From Stropharia rugosoannulata (Eukaryota > Basidiomycota > Agaricomycetes > Agaricales > Strophariaceae), in NCBI GenBank assembly GCA_028532985.1, contig JANCIK010000005.1, positions 3,292,501 through 3,356,500 on the forward strand: a stretch of 64,000 nt of DNA, in the 5' to 3' direction. Positions 1-11,540 of this stretch are shown here, in pieces (positions within the stretch are counted from its first letter, which is position 1; the number at the start of each line of letters is the position of its first letter). Both the position numbers and the translations under genes were made by a program. Below the pieces are notes generated by a model that worked only from the letters and a program-made list of their open reading frames with translations, did no database searches and was not told where the DNA came from.

Positions 1-212
1 CCCTTGCTGATACATGAGCATTCTCCTTGAGGAAATTCAGTCTCTTCACGCCAAGACTCGCGCACAGACCCAATGCAATAATTAAGTACCTTCGCTTTTC
101 CTTTATGAGAAACACTGGATGGCTCATAAATACGACCCGCGACTACTTGCTTCGACAGTAAGCTAAACGATACACCCCACTTGATACCTCGATACAGCCA
201 ACTCTACCCCTC

Positions 213-693
213 ATGTCTATCAAACGAGTGCCAACGGACCCACCCATCTATAGCACAGAGGCTCCAGCCATGGGACGTGATATCTCCCCTTCCCAAACCA
301 ACAGAAACGACTTCATCATCCGTGACTTTGAGGGCACAACCGATTTACGAGCACAAAGCATCGCTTTCAACATCTCAGGCGGACACTACTACGCAGATCA
401 GACCACCTCTCCAGCAATGACAACGCATACCGCCATCGAGCAAGGCATAAAGTCCTTAGGACTCACCATGAACATATGTTGCAACTCCAACTCTGCTTCT
501 GTCGGAAACGTCTCGTATGTCGTCGCAGCAGGAAACATATACGGCGATACTACCAGTACGTCAGCGTTCTCAAACAACATCTTACTACCTCTGATCAGGT
601 ATAGAAACCGTAACACAAACTAAGCCCATTATCGATGGTGAAGGGCAACACACAGCCTCCGGCAGGCAGCCATTAGACCCCGACCTCTCTTAG
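213..693 (+). CDS. PSF1: small PPxY protein of an unrecognised three-member family
   Basis: I do not recognise this family. Exon 1 is 213-555 and exon 2 is 599-693 (GTACGT donor, CAG acceptor, phase 1), giving 145 aa. The N-terminus carries a proline-rich PPIY motif (residues about 10-13), the kind of site bound by WW domains. The core has a DFEG block, a GGHYY motif and a VAAGNIYG block, and a Ser/Pro-rich tail begins with KPI. No signal peptide or membrane segment is visible, so it is probably intracellular. The copies at 3878-4334 and 5695-6221 share the core blocks, the intron position and the tail, which supports both the splice and real coding. The start codon matches that of the third copy. 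Function is unknown; a WW-domain or ubiquitin-ligase adaptor role is only a guess from the PPxY motif. Confidence 0.62.
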
Positions 694-3600
694 AGTGACC
701 TCGGTAGGCAGCCGCAGTACTCCTACATCGCTGGCAGCTGATGACGATTTCAGACCTCATTCCAAACGATGGACTTCTTTGTTTGTGTACCGGATACGTT
801 TTGTCAAAGAATTTGCAAAAAAAGTACAAGCACGGCCTCATTCATGTATCACGGCCGTTGGTGTGATTGACTTGATATAATGCTATCCCACCCATACTTG
901 TGTCTTCTCGGCGATGAGTATCTTGCAACAAACTTTTTCGCAGTTAGTAATACTGAGTACAACGATGTACGGCGTACTAGAGCTGGTGGACAACTCTGGC
1001 TTACAATTGCATAGCACCTGTAGTATACATACGTGCACTTACAGGCATGAGTCTGATGTGTGATAGACGCTAGAAAGAAGGTCCATAGACAAGAGGAGAC
1101 ATCTCAGGGTATTGTTTCTACTGAGAGTTACCTTACGTCGTCGAATTCTCTATCTACCGACACCGTGACAGGAGCCGCACTATCGTCTTGCCCACCTTGA
1201 TAAATAATGGCCTTGGCGCTCAAACTAGCGGCACGGTGTACGCCTCACCCTCGCCCCACTTAGAGGCTCATGCACACGCATTATCCAGCTGGCGCTCAGT
1301 GGGCATCAAGCGCCTTGACTAATTATAGATATATAAGCCACATGAGACAGAGACAGAATGAGAAAATACCCACCCCCATCCCTCTAATTCCCTCTTAATT
1401 TGCGCGGTAATCGCGAGTTAGGTCAACTTCTGGATTTCAGATAAAAATAGAACACCAATACACGGTACTATGTACGTACTTTGTGTGTAGTTGAGGCTCG
1501 GGACGGCGACAGAAATAAGCTCCAGGGTGTAGACCAATGCATAGAGTAACGTGATTTGACCAGTACACCTACATGAGAATGTGGATGATCAAGTATCTTT
1601 CAAGGACAAAGCCTGTCTGAATATGGAAGGCGGGTGGCTCTGCACAAGTCGCCGTTGGCATGCCGGTGCTTATTTGTGTACGGATGCCGAAACGGCACTT
1701 AGATGGTACACGACGCAGCAGGACGCAGCTCTGTGAGATGATGCACTGCGTGTGACTAGGTCCGAGGTAACCAAGTGGTTGGGGTTGGGTAAACGAATAA
1801 AATGGGATGGACTGTAGGACGAGAATGAACTGAAGGTACCGGGATTGTTCACGCTAAGGTATGCGGGTATACTCAAGCAGTGGCGCTATGTTAGCCCAAT
1901 GGGAGGATATCGAAGCTAATTGCAGGAGGACAGAGAGAAGCGAGGGCCTAGACCTATGATTTCTGGAAACCGGCAGAGATGACATGGCCGACACCTAGCT
2001 GAATTTACATTAATATACTTAGTGGACTGGACTTCAATTCATATGGCGTGTTAGGCCGTTGTATTGATTAGGTAGGCATATAGATTTATTCAATCAAATA
2101 CATGTTGAAATATTACCGCATTCAAGTGCCATCATTCAAGCCCACCACGTCGTGTCAATGTTTCAACATAGTATATATTTTTATCTTGCACACTATGTAC
2201 ATAATTTCTATTTCATCAACTGTCTTTGCCATAACCAGCCTTTCCCTATTGATTACATTCCTTTTGTTCTATACCTAAAACTCTTACTTTCTTTGCTGTA
2301 TATAATCAACTCTTTCATGTATTTATACTTAGTATAGTGTGTAACGATAGTACAGACCTCGCGCGTTTGCGAGGGTCACTGTTCAACGTTCAACCCGGGT
2401 AGGCGACAGAGACACGCTTATTCCAACAATACACGCCGTCTTAGTAAGCTAATTTCGTTACAGAAGACACTACATATAGCTGAGTGCTACGGTGGAGCAG
2501 CATCGATACCAACAATCCGAACTGTCAATCCCAACAGTCAAGACAATCTGTCAAGACATATCCGAGTGCCCTCTCTGAATACTATGTACGGAGGTTGGGA
2601 CCGGAGATCCGGATGTCATTTCTTGCCCGTAAGTTTTTCCTTCTCTGAAATGGTGGGACATAGTACCAGCGGCTCTAGTAGGTTCCTATTAAAAACATAA
2701 CACAGATTCACCTTTCAAAGTAAGACATTAACTCGCAAGCTCTTCAGTGAAACGATGAACTAGCATAACTACAGTAATGACTCGAGGTCCACGCACGTAC
2801 TATATCCCCACCTCCCAATTGGACAGAAACAATTTGAACATCCACCATTCTGAAGGCGTAACCGAGATGTGGCACTACTGATAAGCACCTCTCTTACTGC
2901 ATTGACCCTGCACAGTTCCGGCATTCCAAGCGTGCGGCTTCTTCAATTAATACATAATTGTTGCAACTTCGAACCTCCCCCGCGGCAGGAATGTCTACCG
3001 CAGCAGGAGACATGGACGTAAAAAACACTTGGGTCTCCTCTGCTGCTATGAGCGTTCTACGACTAGGAAGGCTGTGATCATAAACTGTAAGCGGCTCAGT
3101 GCGAAGGGAAAATGATTAGGACGCGGTGGCATTGTGTTGTGGTGCAGTGAATGCAAGGTCAGAGATGGCCGACCGAATAAATAGGACGGATGAGGTGGGA
3201 CGACCATGAGCTAAAAGCGAGGTAGGAGTGAGGTATTACACATGGTGGGATCATCGCACCAACTCATAGGTAGAGACGTCCTGTAGACCTGCCATGTCCC
3301 GCACTACGTGCCGACTCTACGTTATTCCGACGGACCCGGGCCGGCCCAAAATAGCATGTGCTGAGATAAAGAGAGTGTAGTAGTACCACTGAGGGCTCAA
3401 GGTATATGGATTGGATGAGCAGTTCAACTACAGCTCGCGTTCGAACATCAATGTGTAGAAGTAAGGCCTCAGGCAGACGATGGGCACTTCGATGGAACCT
3501 CCGGCTCATCATCTGTTTTTTCAATTGAGCAAACGGAGCTCGAGAATTTCAATTTGCGTGGTCAAATCGGCTTATCGCAAGAACATTGAGTTGCAGCTGA

Positions 3601-3877
3601 GCTCGATAGCTTAAGAGTTTTAGGATTAGATGGCTCTCTGTTCAGATGAAGTCCGTTGCGTCAGGATCAGACGAGGATAGCAATTAAATATTGGAACACA
3701 AGTTACAAGTTGACATAAGGTGAAGGGGGAGCATATTGGTTGGATATGATATAAACACCCCGTCCGTATATGACTTCTAAAGATGAAATCACGGTCTGAC
3801 TCTGTCCTCGAAGGTTTCCTGGACGGCGACGTGGGGGTATGATAGAACACCCGCATTCTGAGCATCATTATCCTGAG
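694..3877. other. Gene-less stretch, 3.2 kb
   Basis: AT-rich, with only short unconvincing reading frames. I see no recognisable protein, RNA gene or long repeat between the first two PSF copies. Confidence 0.4.
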
Positions 3878-4334
3878 TTAGTGGGACGTGTCATCATCAT
3901 TGGTGCTATCTGGGTCCTGGTTTGGTGCTGGATCGGTCTGCGGCATGGCATCAGTGACTATGGGCTCTGCCTTTGCGTTGACTGTGCATAATCAGTAGCA
4001 GATCAACAAATAGTGATGCGTCTTTCACGATCGTCGACGTACTGGTATTACCACCGTATATGTTTCCTGCCGCTACCAAACATTTGACGCTTCCTAAGGT
4101 AACACGTGTAGCGTTGCGACAGATACTCATGTTGATTCCTAGGTGATTTACTGTTGCTCCGCGGGGGCGGTGCGGTATTGAGGGCTGAACCGCGTAGTAG
4201 TCCCCGCCTGCGACCGTGAAAGACATATTATCCGCGTGGAAGTCATTAGTCCCTTCAAAATATCGAATGTTGATGTTATTCGTGCCGCCCTCAGGAGGCA
4301 GGCAGACTTCGTGACCTATAGTATGCGCGTCCAT
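3878..4334 (-). CDS. PSF2: second copy of the small family, diverged N-terminus
   Basis: Exon 1 is 4334-4043 and exon 2 is 3981-3878, with the same phase-1 GTACGT donor as the other two copies, giving 131 aa. The YFEG, GGDYY and LVAAGNIYGG blocks are kept. The tail starts AEPIVTD and ends in an acidic Asn/Asp run. The start used (ATG at 4334) gives a shorter N-terminus with no PPxY motif. In-frame sequence upstream is rich in Ser and Pro, like the other copies, but has no obvious ATG, so the 5' end is either truncated or the first exon was missed. It lies opposite to the two flanking copies, so the cluster is not a simple head-to-tail array. Confidence 0.55.
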
Positions 4335-5694
4335 GTTCGTACTTGGTGGCAGAGGACTAGAGCTGGTCCAAGGCAGATCTAGTGAAAGCTTCTTCCCAGC
4401 AAATCACACTACCTTTGTCTTTAAAATAGCCGCTGGCCAGGAAAATATATAAAGAAGAGATGTAAACACATACATTGCAAATACCAAATGTTACCTGGCC
4501 TTGCGTACTCCATTGGAAGCTGTCTAGCCTGAAAAAATAGCCTTAAAGACAGAAACAGGGAAGAACGAGGAAAGAAAGGTGTGCAATGCAGACAGAGCAC
4601 CTGACACGAATGACTACGAATGGTAATTTCGGGGTCCCCCGATCCCCGAGTTGACATTGATCTTCGCACGGGTGTACTTGGAGACAACATCTTCGTATTC
4701 AGCCGTTCTCACATACTTTTATATGGACATCTAAACAATGTATTTCAGGGCTGGTACACTGTGGATGTGCCGTCTACTCGTAGATTTAGTTCTGGCTTGA
4801 ATAATGATAGAGAACCCGGTTAAATAAATGTTGGCAATGAGGGAGATTACGGCAATAAAACGAGTGCATTAATGTTTGGACACGGCATATTATATATTAT
4901 CACTTGTCACTGATTTTGCACGGGCATTGCAAATTGGTTGAGATTCAGCACTGAGCAGACTAAAAAGGCAGCAGACCAGACCCTTAATTCGGTACCTGAG
5001 CAAAGTAGACCCAGACTATTTTTAGAGTTAGATCCTCAAGCTTCAAGTTTCAACGCCAATTCCAACTATTAGGTACTTTAGCGAAGTGTATGATAGCAAT
5101 GAATGAAGGGTGTGTTACGTGTCTAACCTGTTTGGTCATAATAGCAGGAATGAGTGGGGTAGGCAGCTAGTAACCACACATTTGCGAAGTTACGACAGGG
5201 AATAGACAATATTTTGGGGGCCGGCGGAACATACAATTTGCTACCATAGGTAGATAGACGTTTGCATGGATGGAATGGACATTATTCCACCTTGTTCCCC
5301 TGGATGCACTCTTTCCTTCCTATTTACGACGACTTTATTAGAAATAATGAAATGAGTGACCATCCCTGTGGGGCAAACAGTCCGACTCAGTCGGCTTTCA
5401 ACATTACCTCTTAGAGAGGCCTTACCATGAGGCTAGGTGATTATTACGCCAGTTATTCAACTTGTTCTATTTGTCTACATATCAGGGAATATTTACCACG
5501 TTCAAAGGACTGTGTGCGTTCCTCATGCACATCTCGTGCCGAATATTAATTGTCAAGACCAAGTCAAAATGCTAATTTTCATTTTTCTTATATGGGACAT
5601 GCCTGATAATTCAGGGACCATAAACGAGATATTTAATCCCCACATAGTCTTGGAGCCTCACAACGCATCCTTCCCTCAGAAGCAAGAACCTCTC
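4335..5694. other. Gene-less stretch between PSF2 and PSF3
   Basis: No supported gene. This divergent interval must hold the promoters of both flanking PSF copies. An open frame runs upstream of the PSF3 start from 5437, but the aligned copies begin at 5695. Confidence 0.4.
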
Positions 5695-6221
5695 ATGTCT
5701 ATTAGTGGCCAGACTATAGATCCACCCAGCTACAGCAGTGGTGCCCCTGCCACGGAGAACCGTAGTAGCTCTCCGCCCCAGAATGATCCAACTGGAAACA
5801 GCATCATCATTCGCGATTTCGAAGGCGCAACCAACGTTCGCACAGGGGACCTCGAATTTAATATCACAGGCGGGCATTATTACTACACATTGCCCGAAGC
5901 ACCTTCTCCTTCTTTGGGGCTTTCCCCCGTCACGACACCCCCTTCTGCCTTAGCACCAAGCACTTCTAGTGAAGCAGTAACAGTATCAATGACACTCACC
6001 ATGAGTATAGGGCGCAATTCTACCCAAGCTACGTTTGGAAACATCAGATATGTCATTGCAGCGGGAAACATATACGATACTGTCACTCGTACGTCTTTGA
6101 GCACAAGAAAGCCGAGAGACGTTACTGACTGAGCATGGCAGGTGCTATACAAGCTAACCCCATTGTTACTGGTGAATTACCGACTGATTCCAGCGGGGAG
6201 CCATCCGTACCGGACTCTTAA
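5695..6221 (+). CDS. PSF3: third copy of the small PPxY family
   Basis: Exon 1 is 5695-6088 and exon 2 is 6142-6221, giving 157 aa. The start was chosen because it aligns residue for residue with PSF1 (MSI..., then PPSY instead of PPIY). The conserved core follows: DFEG, FNITGGHYY, a longer Ser/Thr/Pro linker than in the other copies, then MSIGRN and VIAAGNIY. The tail is NPIVTG followed by a Ser/Pro-rich end. The open frame extends upstream to 5437, but that extension has no counterpart in PSF1. The sequence after the stop also resembles PSF1 (a GGCAGGCAGC-type stretch), so the duplicated unit reached past the coding region. Function unknown. Confidence 0.63.
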
Positions 6222-6667
6222 ATGACCTCTGCAGGCAGCGGCGGCGTACCAAAGACATTAAGTAGTAGTCATAGAAGCTCATGTTGCCTCATGCCCTTCC
6301 TATTTTGGCCGCACGTTCTAACGACTTGTTGGTCACTGAATAAATTGGGAGGACGTTAGAGAAAGAAAGAGACCTTATATATAGTAGCGTAGATCGATGT
6401 TAATACTCACTGTAATTACTCAATAGAACTGCTGGTGTAGTTGCCTCAATGACATGGAAGACTGTGATACGGCTGAGCGGCGAACTGTATGGTTCGACCT
6501 TCGCGAGACGGCAAATGGCAGTGAGGAAAAGTTTCCTGCCATTTGCTGCTCGACTGGACTCTGCGACCGGCAATGCCCGTGCCGTGCAAGCCGGGGAATG
6601 TGCATACTACTGTAGCAGTATACTGGCGCGAGCAGCGAGGCGGAGCCTGTCCTTGGTGCATGATGCG

Positions 6668-6818
6668 GTGCACAATTAGGCCAAAGACCGGCCTGTCTAT
6701 GAGGCCTGAAGTCCGTCGATAGACAGGCCGGGATTTCTCGCAGAGATTCGACGTGCCATCCACTTTTCTACACTTTAGGAAGCATTTTGAGCCGCCCTAA
6801 AGTAAATCAGGTCACGTT
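6668..6818 (+). repeat. Hairpin-bearing repeat, copy A of an inverted pair
   Basis: About 150 bp running from a GTGCAC to a GTCACGTT motif, related to copy B (7158-7297) in inverted orientation. It contains a perfect 13-bp hairpin, 6688-6700 against 6719-6731 (CCGGCCTGTCTAT), with an 18-nt loop. On the minus strand it also reads as a peptide (TSNLCE ... RPVFGL) that copy B shares, so it may instead be part of a decayed gene pair. Confidence 0.6.
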
Positions 6819-7157
6819 ACTGAGAAAGAAGCGCGTCGCACTCAAGCATGCCTGCGAGAATGGTATCATAATTCAACTGAATGGGCCTCCTATTCCTGTT
6901 TTCTGACTGTTTCCATGTACATTCTGTCCAGCTTTATTTTTCATTGCTTCTGATTTTGTTCTGAGGGCCGGAAATCACTGAAGTCAGCACTAAATAGCTC
7001 ATGTCGGATGAATACTTCTTTCAAAAATAACCATAAGTGAGAAATTATGTGCATATAGTGAAGGTAGATTTTAGTTTGCCCCAATATGCTGCAGAGGTGA
7101 TCAAGCAGTGATACAGTCGCTTCAGCGACCAAGAGACTCTTAACTAACATAAGCAAG

Positions 7158-7297
7158 AACGTGACTTTTGACTTTAGGGCCGTTCAAAATCGAGCGGAAA
7201 GTGTGGGAAAGTCGATTGCACGTCAAATCTCTGCGAGGAAGTCCGGTCTCTCCATCGAGCTCCGCCCATAGAGAGACCGGTCATCGGTCTAGTGCAC
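7158..7297 (-). repeat. Hairpin-bearing repeat, copy B of an inverted pair
   Basis: Inverted, diverged copy of 6668-6818. Its hairpin arms are 7243-7255 and 7268-7280. Relative to copy A, two stem positions changed on both arms (a C-G pair became T-A and a G-C pair became C-G), and one became a T-G wobble when read on the minus strand, so pairing is kept. The plus strand reads TSNLCEE ... RPVIGLVHN, resembling the peptide on the minus strand of copy A. Confidence 0.55.
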
Positions 7298-7376
7298 AAT
7301 GTGATTGAGCAGAAACTGCCTTGGGTCCAGTCGTCGTTTCTGCTACCGTATAACAGAGACTCGCCTGGCTACTACT

Positions 7377-7667
7377 GGCGCCGGAGCTACGCCCGGGACC
7401 TTCGCAGACATTACAGAAGACGAGCTCCTGGACGACCTAGAAGCTGACTTGGACCACAGATTCGCTGTCCTTGTCGCCGCACACACCACTATCCCATCAA
7501 AGAACAACAATGAAGAAGCAGCTTCTGATGAAAAATACAATGAAGAGGACGATGAAGAAGAAGAAGAAGATATTTCCGTAAGCGCGGCTTACCTCAACTC
7601 AGATTGTAGCAGATTGACTTACCATCATTTTTCGGTGATTCTAGCCCATGCCTCGCATGTTGCGTAA
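7377..7667 (+). CDS. Possible exon of an acidic protein, unrecognised
   Basis: An open frame just after repeat B with protein-like composition: an Asp/Glu/Leu-rich segment (ITEDELLDDLEADLD) and then a long Glu/Asp run (about 7520-7575) before the stop at 7665-7667. There is no ATG at the left end, so it would have to be a downstream exon. A CAG at about 7365 could be the acceptor, but I could not join it in phase to the RPVIGL frame of repeat B. It may be the remains of a gene that once spanned both. No family recognised. Confidence 0.25.
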   Translation, partial: GAGATPGTFADITEDELLDDLEADLDHRFAVLVAAHTTIPSKNNNEEAASDEKYNEEDDEEEEEDISVSAAYLNSDCSRLTYHHFSVILAHASHVA

Positions 7668-8261
7668 CGTTTTGAGGCGTGTCTGGGGAGGTGGCGCCCA
7701 GGCAAGCGAATCATCCCCAGAGGACGAATCGATGATATGCCAAGAGAGAGACACTGGCGTCAACTAATCGTTGCTGTGCCTTATATCTGGGTTTACATTT
7801 GTATAATACCGGCAAGTCTGGACCTCATAGTGAAAAACAAAAGAAAAACCTTTGTGACTCAGGAATGAGTGTTGGAAACATTTTAGCGCCGAACATATAC
7901 TGTGCTGCAATAATGTCAGGTTCTCGCGAATCTGCAGTGTATCTCGCGGTCAAACCGGAGAGAGCAACTTAAGCCCATGCAGTAAGCTATGCACTGGCTC
8001 TTTTCTTCTGCGACTTGCCTCAGGATCCTTAACGGCTATATGCCTTCCCACGTGTGTCCTTTTCGGCTAGCAAGTAAGTAGATGTTTAGCACTATGGGCA
8101 TTCTATTTTTAAACATCTGCACAAGGAATGACTAATAGTAGGTCACCGTAATTTCTGTGCCTTGTATGGGAAAATCAAAATGCCTCTTGGAAAATGACTG
8201 GAAGTTGCTCTCCGGGACGGAAAAAAAATAAAACTTGACTCAGCTCGCAGCATCCGAGAGG
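7668..8261. other. Intergenic stretch upstream of the LysM gene
   Basis: No gene seen. It would hold the upstream regulatory region of the LysM gene. Confidence 0.35.
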
Positions 8262-8268
8262 TATAAAA
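8262..8268 (+). promoter_or_regulatory. TATA box of the LysM gene
   Basis: A TATAAAA heptamer lies 102-108 bp upstream of the LysM start codon, a reasonable distance for a fungal core promoter with a short leader. Confidence 0.5.
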
Positions 8269-8369
8269 GGGCACTAGTTTTTCAGTGATCCTCAGTTTGA
8301 ACAGTTCATTCTCAAGAATCAGCTCTTCAAGCAATATTCAACAAGCCTCAGTACTCAGTTTTCATTACA

Positions 8370-9044
8370 ATGGCTACTAAGCGCATTCAAACTTTCGTTC
8401 TCGCTGCGTTATCCATCGGTCAGTAGCTCATGCTCGTCGGGCAGCTGCTGTCGAGGTACTGACCCTATGACCCTTGATATCAGCCGCTTCTGTCAATGCA
8501 CAAGCAGCTACTTGCGATAGGTTCTACACTGTGCAGCCAGGGGATATCTGCGACAGCATTTGCGCTGCTCAGAATGTTTCTACGTATGGCCCCATTCAAC
8601 ATCCTTTCTAGTACTACTATATAGTGTAACTAATTGATGTGCGTGTCCTCCAGTTTTCAACTTCAATCGGTCAATGCTGCCATCATTGACCCCGCCTGCG
8701 ACAACCTGCAAGTCGGAGAGGTACGATTGAGCCCGTAAAATTGAGCCAGGGTTTAAGTACTCCCGCTCACCTGCTCCACATATATTCTAGGTCCTTTGCC
8801 TTGGGCTCACTGGCCACGATTGCAAGGATGTCCATGTCATCGTACCCGGCGACACTTGCTTCAGCATTGCGACTCAGGCCAATATCACTGTGAACCGTGA
8901 ACCAGCTCTTAGCGAGCAACCCTAATGTGAATGCTACTTGCGGAAATATCTTTCCTGGTGAAGTGAGGTCTGTTTTTCTTCTTGGAAAAATTGGTGCTGA
9001 CTTCCATGGGCGACTAGGTACTCTGCGTCGGGCCCGCGAACTGA
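8370..9044 (+). pseudogene. Secreted two-LysM protein gene, frameshifted
   Basis: LysM proteins bind chitin-type glycans and in fungi often act as cell-wall or secreted proteins that mask chitin. Exons: 8370-8418, 8484-8583, 8654-8720, 8791-8962 and 9018-9044. An N-terminal hydrophobic signal peptide ends near NAQA. LysM1 follows (YTVQPGDICDSI to VGEVLCLG) and then LysM2 (VHVIVPGDTCFSIA). In exon 4 the heptamer GTGAACC occurs twice in tandem (8890-8903). The second copy shifts the frame and brings a stop at 8923-8925, leaving about 116 aa and removing the end of LysM2. After the duplication, the shifted frame still reads LysM-like sequence ending in GEV and LCVG through a well-formed last intron, so the break looks recent. 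It could be a strain-specific null allele or an assembly error. Confidence 0.72.
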
Positions 9045-10503
9045 GGCAATGAATAGATGTAATTGAACCTCTGTGCAGATTATGTGTTGGATAGTACCCG
9101 GAGGATCCAAGACGCATCATTGTACTCTATTCTATGGTAAAGCACAGATAGAAATTATGATATACTGAGCTGCGACTTTGTCTTGCAATTTATTATGTCC
9201 AACCGTGCATGAATTCGAGCTGGTTCGTTTGCGCAAGTCTAGTCAAGGTCGCGGTGAATCCTTTCATACTAGGGAGTGAGGAGTATCGAAGCTTGTGTGA
9301 TAAGCACCAGGAATAGTATACTTATGGGCTCTGCTAAATAACGAAGTGACAGGGAAAACGTTTGGCAAGTTAACTCTTCATGCGGGATCTTATGGAAACC
9401 ATGACGGTCGAGCTGCCAAGCTCACACTGAAGCTCATGACAAACATGCACAGCATCGCCAGCCGTGTCCACTTGGCATGACAGGGCACCAGGTACCTCTA
9501 CTACATATATTATGGGTAAGTAGTCAAATAAAAATATGCTCTGTGGTAGACACACAGCGTAGTCTGTCACAAATATTCACGAGCTCGATGTATCGTGTAC
9601 TAAAAGGTGGGTGAGGTAGAAGTACATTGGTTTTGATAGCGCACTGTACAAGTTAGGCATCTATAGCGGTCAAGCCCTTTAAATTGCTCTGTGTGCACGT
9701 ACTGACTGTGGAAGCCTGCCAAAAGTACCCCAGACCAAAGATATATTATCGGTTTCTCCGTTCGAGTTCAAGTATCACGCTTTTTAGTCACAAAACCTTA
9801 TTGCTGCATGGTAGAAAAGAGCGGGCCTTCGAAGTGTGGAGTTAAGAAACTTATTGATTGTATTATCAGGTCGATTTTGATGCGACTCTCCCAGCCTTTT
9901 CTAACCATGTCGTCTATTCCGATAGCCAAAACCGCCAATACGAAGGAATAACAACAAGAACAGGTTAATTTTCAGGCACCGAGGTTATGCCTCCTCCGCA
10001 TATGCCACCCATTTCATTTGCGCATCTCTTACAACCCAGGAGAAGACAGAAATGAGGGAACCTACACGATTGAAGCTGGCAGATTTTACCATGTTACTGA
10101 AGACACTCAGCTCACAGTTTAATACGACAATGAGCTATATCTTTCTAAACTTCTCGGAGTCTACACATCTACTCATGATAGCCATAGTATCTAATGAACT
10201 TGGGTAAGTTTTACTGCGGGTGTTATAATATGTTGAGGTCGTTTGCAGCTACTATGCACAGGTGTGTGAATATATTGTGTAAGCCTTACTAGGTTCGCCT
10301 ATACCTTTCATCTAAGTACCATTACGCAGCTCGGACATTCAATATTCAACACAAGTTGGACCACTACACACCTTAACATTGACTACGTGCAAGGGTACCT
10401 GGTGTCCTGTGATGCCAAGTGTGTTCGGGAGACAATGCCGGGGTTATTTGGCATGAACTTCAGCGTATTCTTGGCAGCTCGACCGTCTTGGTTTCCATAG
10501 GAT
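9045..10503. other. Gene-less stretch, 1.5 kb
   Basis: AT-rich intergenic DNA with no supported gene or repeat. Confidence 0.4.
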
Positions 10504-10504
10504 C

Positions 10505-10932
10505 TATGGTGCAACCAGCCTAGTCACCACCTATTTTGTGCAGCGGCCAAATTGGCTGGCCAAAAAAAAAATTGCATAAACTTTCGATTTTGGCTTGGAA
10601 AAGAGGATACTGGAAGTACAAGTTATAGTAAATGCCTTCTGTAACCTTTCCTGAGTAATTCTCATTAGAATTTCTCAGGAAATATGAAATATTCTGTCTG
10701 ATTAGATAAGCCATTACATAATGACAGATTACCATATATAGGCATGTGGCCAAATTTGATACCGAAAAAAAATAAAGCTTGATCAGTTTTGACCCAAACA
10801 ACAAATGGTCTAGACATTTGAAAGAGGATGTCAAAAGAAGTCTTTTTACCAAGTAAATAAGAAATCAGGGATATTTTGGGGATGACATAAGTTTGCACAA
10901 AATAGGTGGTGACTAGGCTGGTTGCACCATAG
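10505..10932. mobile_element. MITE with perfect 39-bp terminal inverted repeats
   Basis: The arms at 10504-10542 and 10894-10932 are exact reverse complements. If the outermost TA on each side is the target duplication, the element proper is 10507-10930 (424 bp) and starts TGGTGCAACCAGCC. The interior is AT-rich with no coding capacity, so it needs a transposase supplied in trans. TA duplication plus TIRs suggests a Tc1/mariner-type source. Arm identity points to recent insertion. Confidence 0.9.
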
Positions 10933-11495
10933 CCGCTGCAACTATTCTGCTGCTACTACAATAGTAATGCTTGTTGCATAGCATATAGCTCCATAAAAAA
11001 ATAGTCAGACATGGCGCGCAAATGTTGTACTCATACTTGAAGTAATCGAGCTCGAGCGTCAGCTTGAATCTCCCGGGCCATCGTGTTCCGTCCGACTTAT
11101 AACAAATACATAACAAGTTACCGTGAGAAAAGGCCGTAAGTTGTTTCCCGCGCCTGATACCTAAGGCGTAACGACTCGCGAGAGCGTGCCGAGAACCAGA
11201 TCATGAACGAAAGTCTGGAAAGGAAAGCGGGTGGATGGGTGCGAATGAAATGCTTGTAACACGCGGAGAAAAGTAAATTTGAAGGGGGGAGGGAGGGAGA
11301 GTGTTGCGGCTAGATGATGCGGCCAATTCTTCGTGGACCGACCTGTTCTGATCGTCTAGCTTCGAAGCTCGAGCTCGATCACACTGACAGTGGAGGTAAA
11401 GACAATCAACTGGTCATATATACCCCCTTCGCTTATGATCTTATCGTAAGGCGAATCACTGGGGACTTGGCTGGGTGCGTGTTTTGTTCATTCGT

Positions 11496-11540
11496 TCAGA
11501 GTCGTTCGTTCGTTCGTTCATTCATTCGTTCGTTCATCCG
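11496..11540. repeat. GTTC/ATTC microsatellite
   Basis: Consecutive tetramers of the type GTTC with ATTC variants. Confidence 0.7.

Noticed and set aside
5437..5694. Upstream extension of the PSF3 frame as a longer protein
   Set aside because: No counterpart in PSF1, whose start aligns exactly with ATG 5695.
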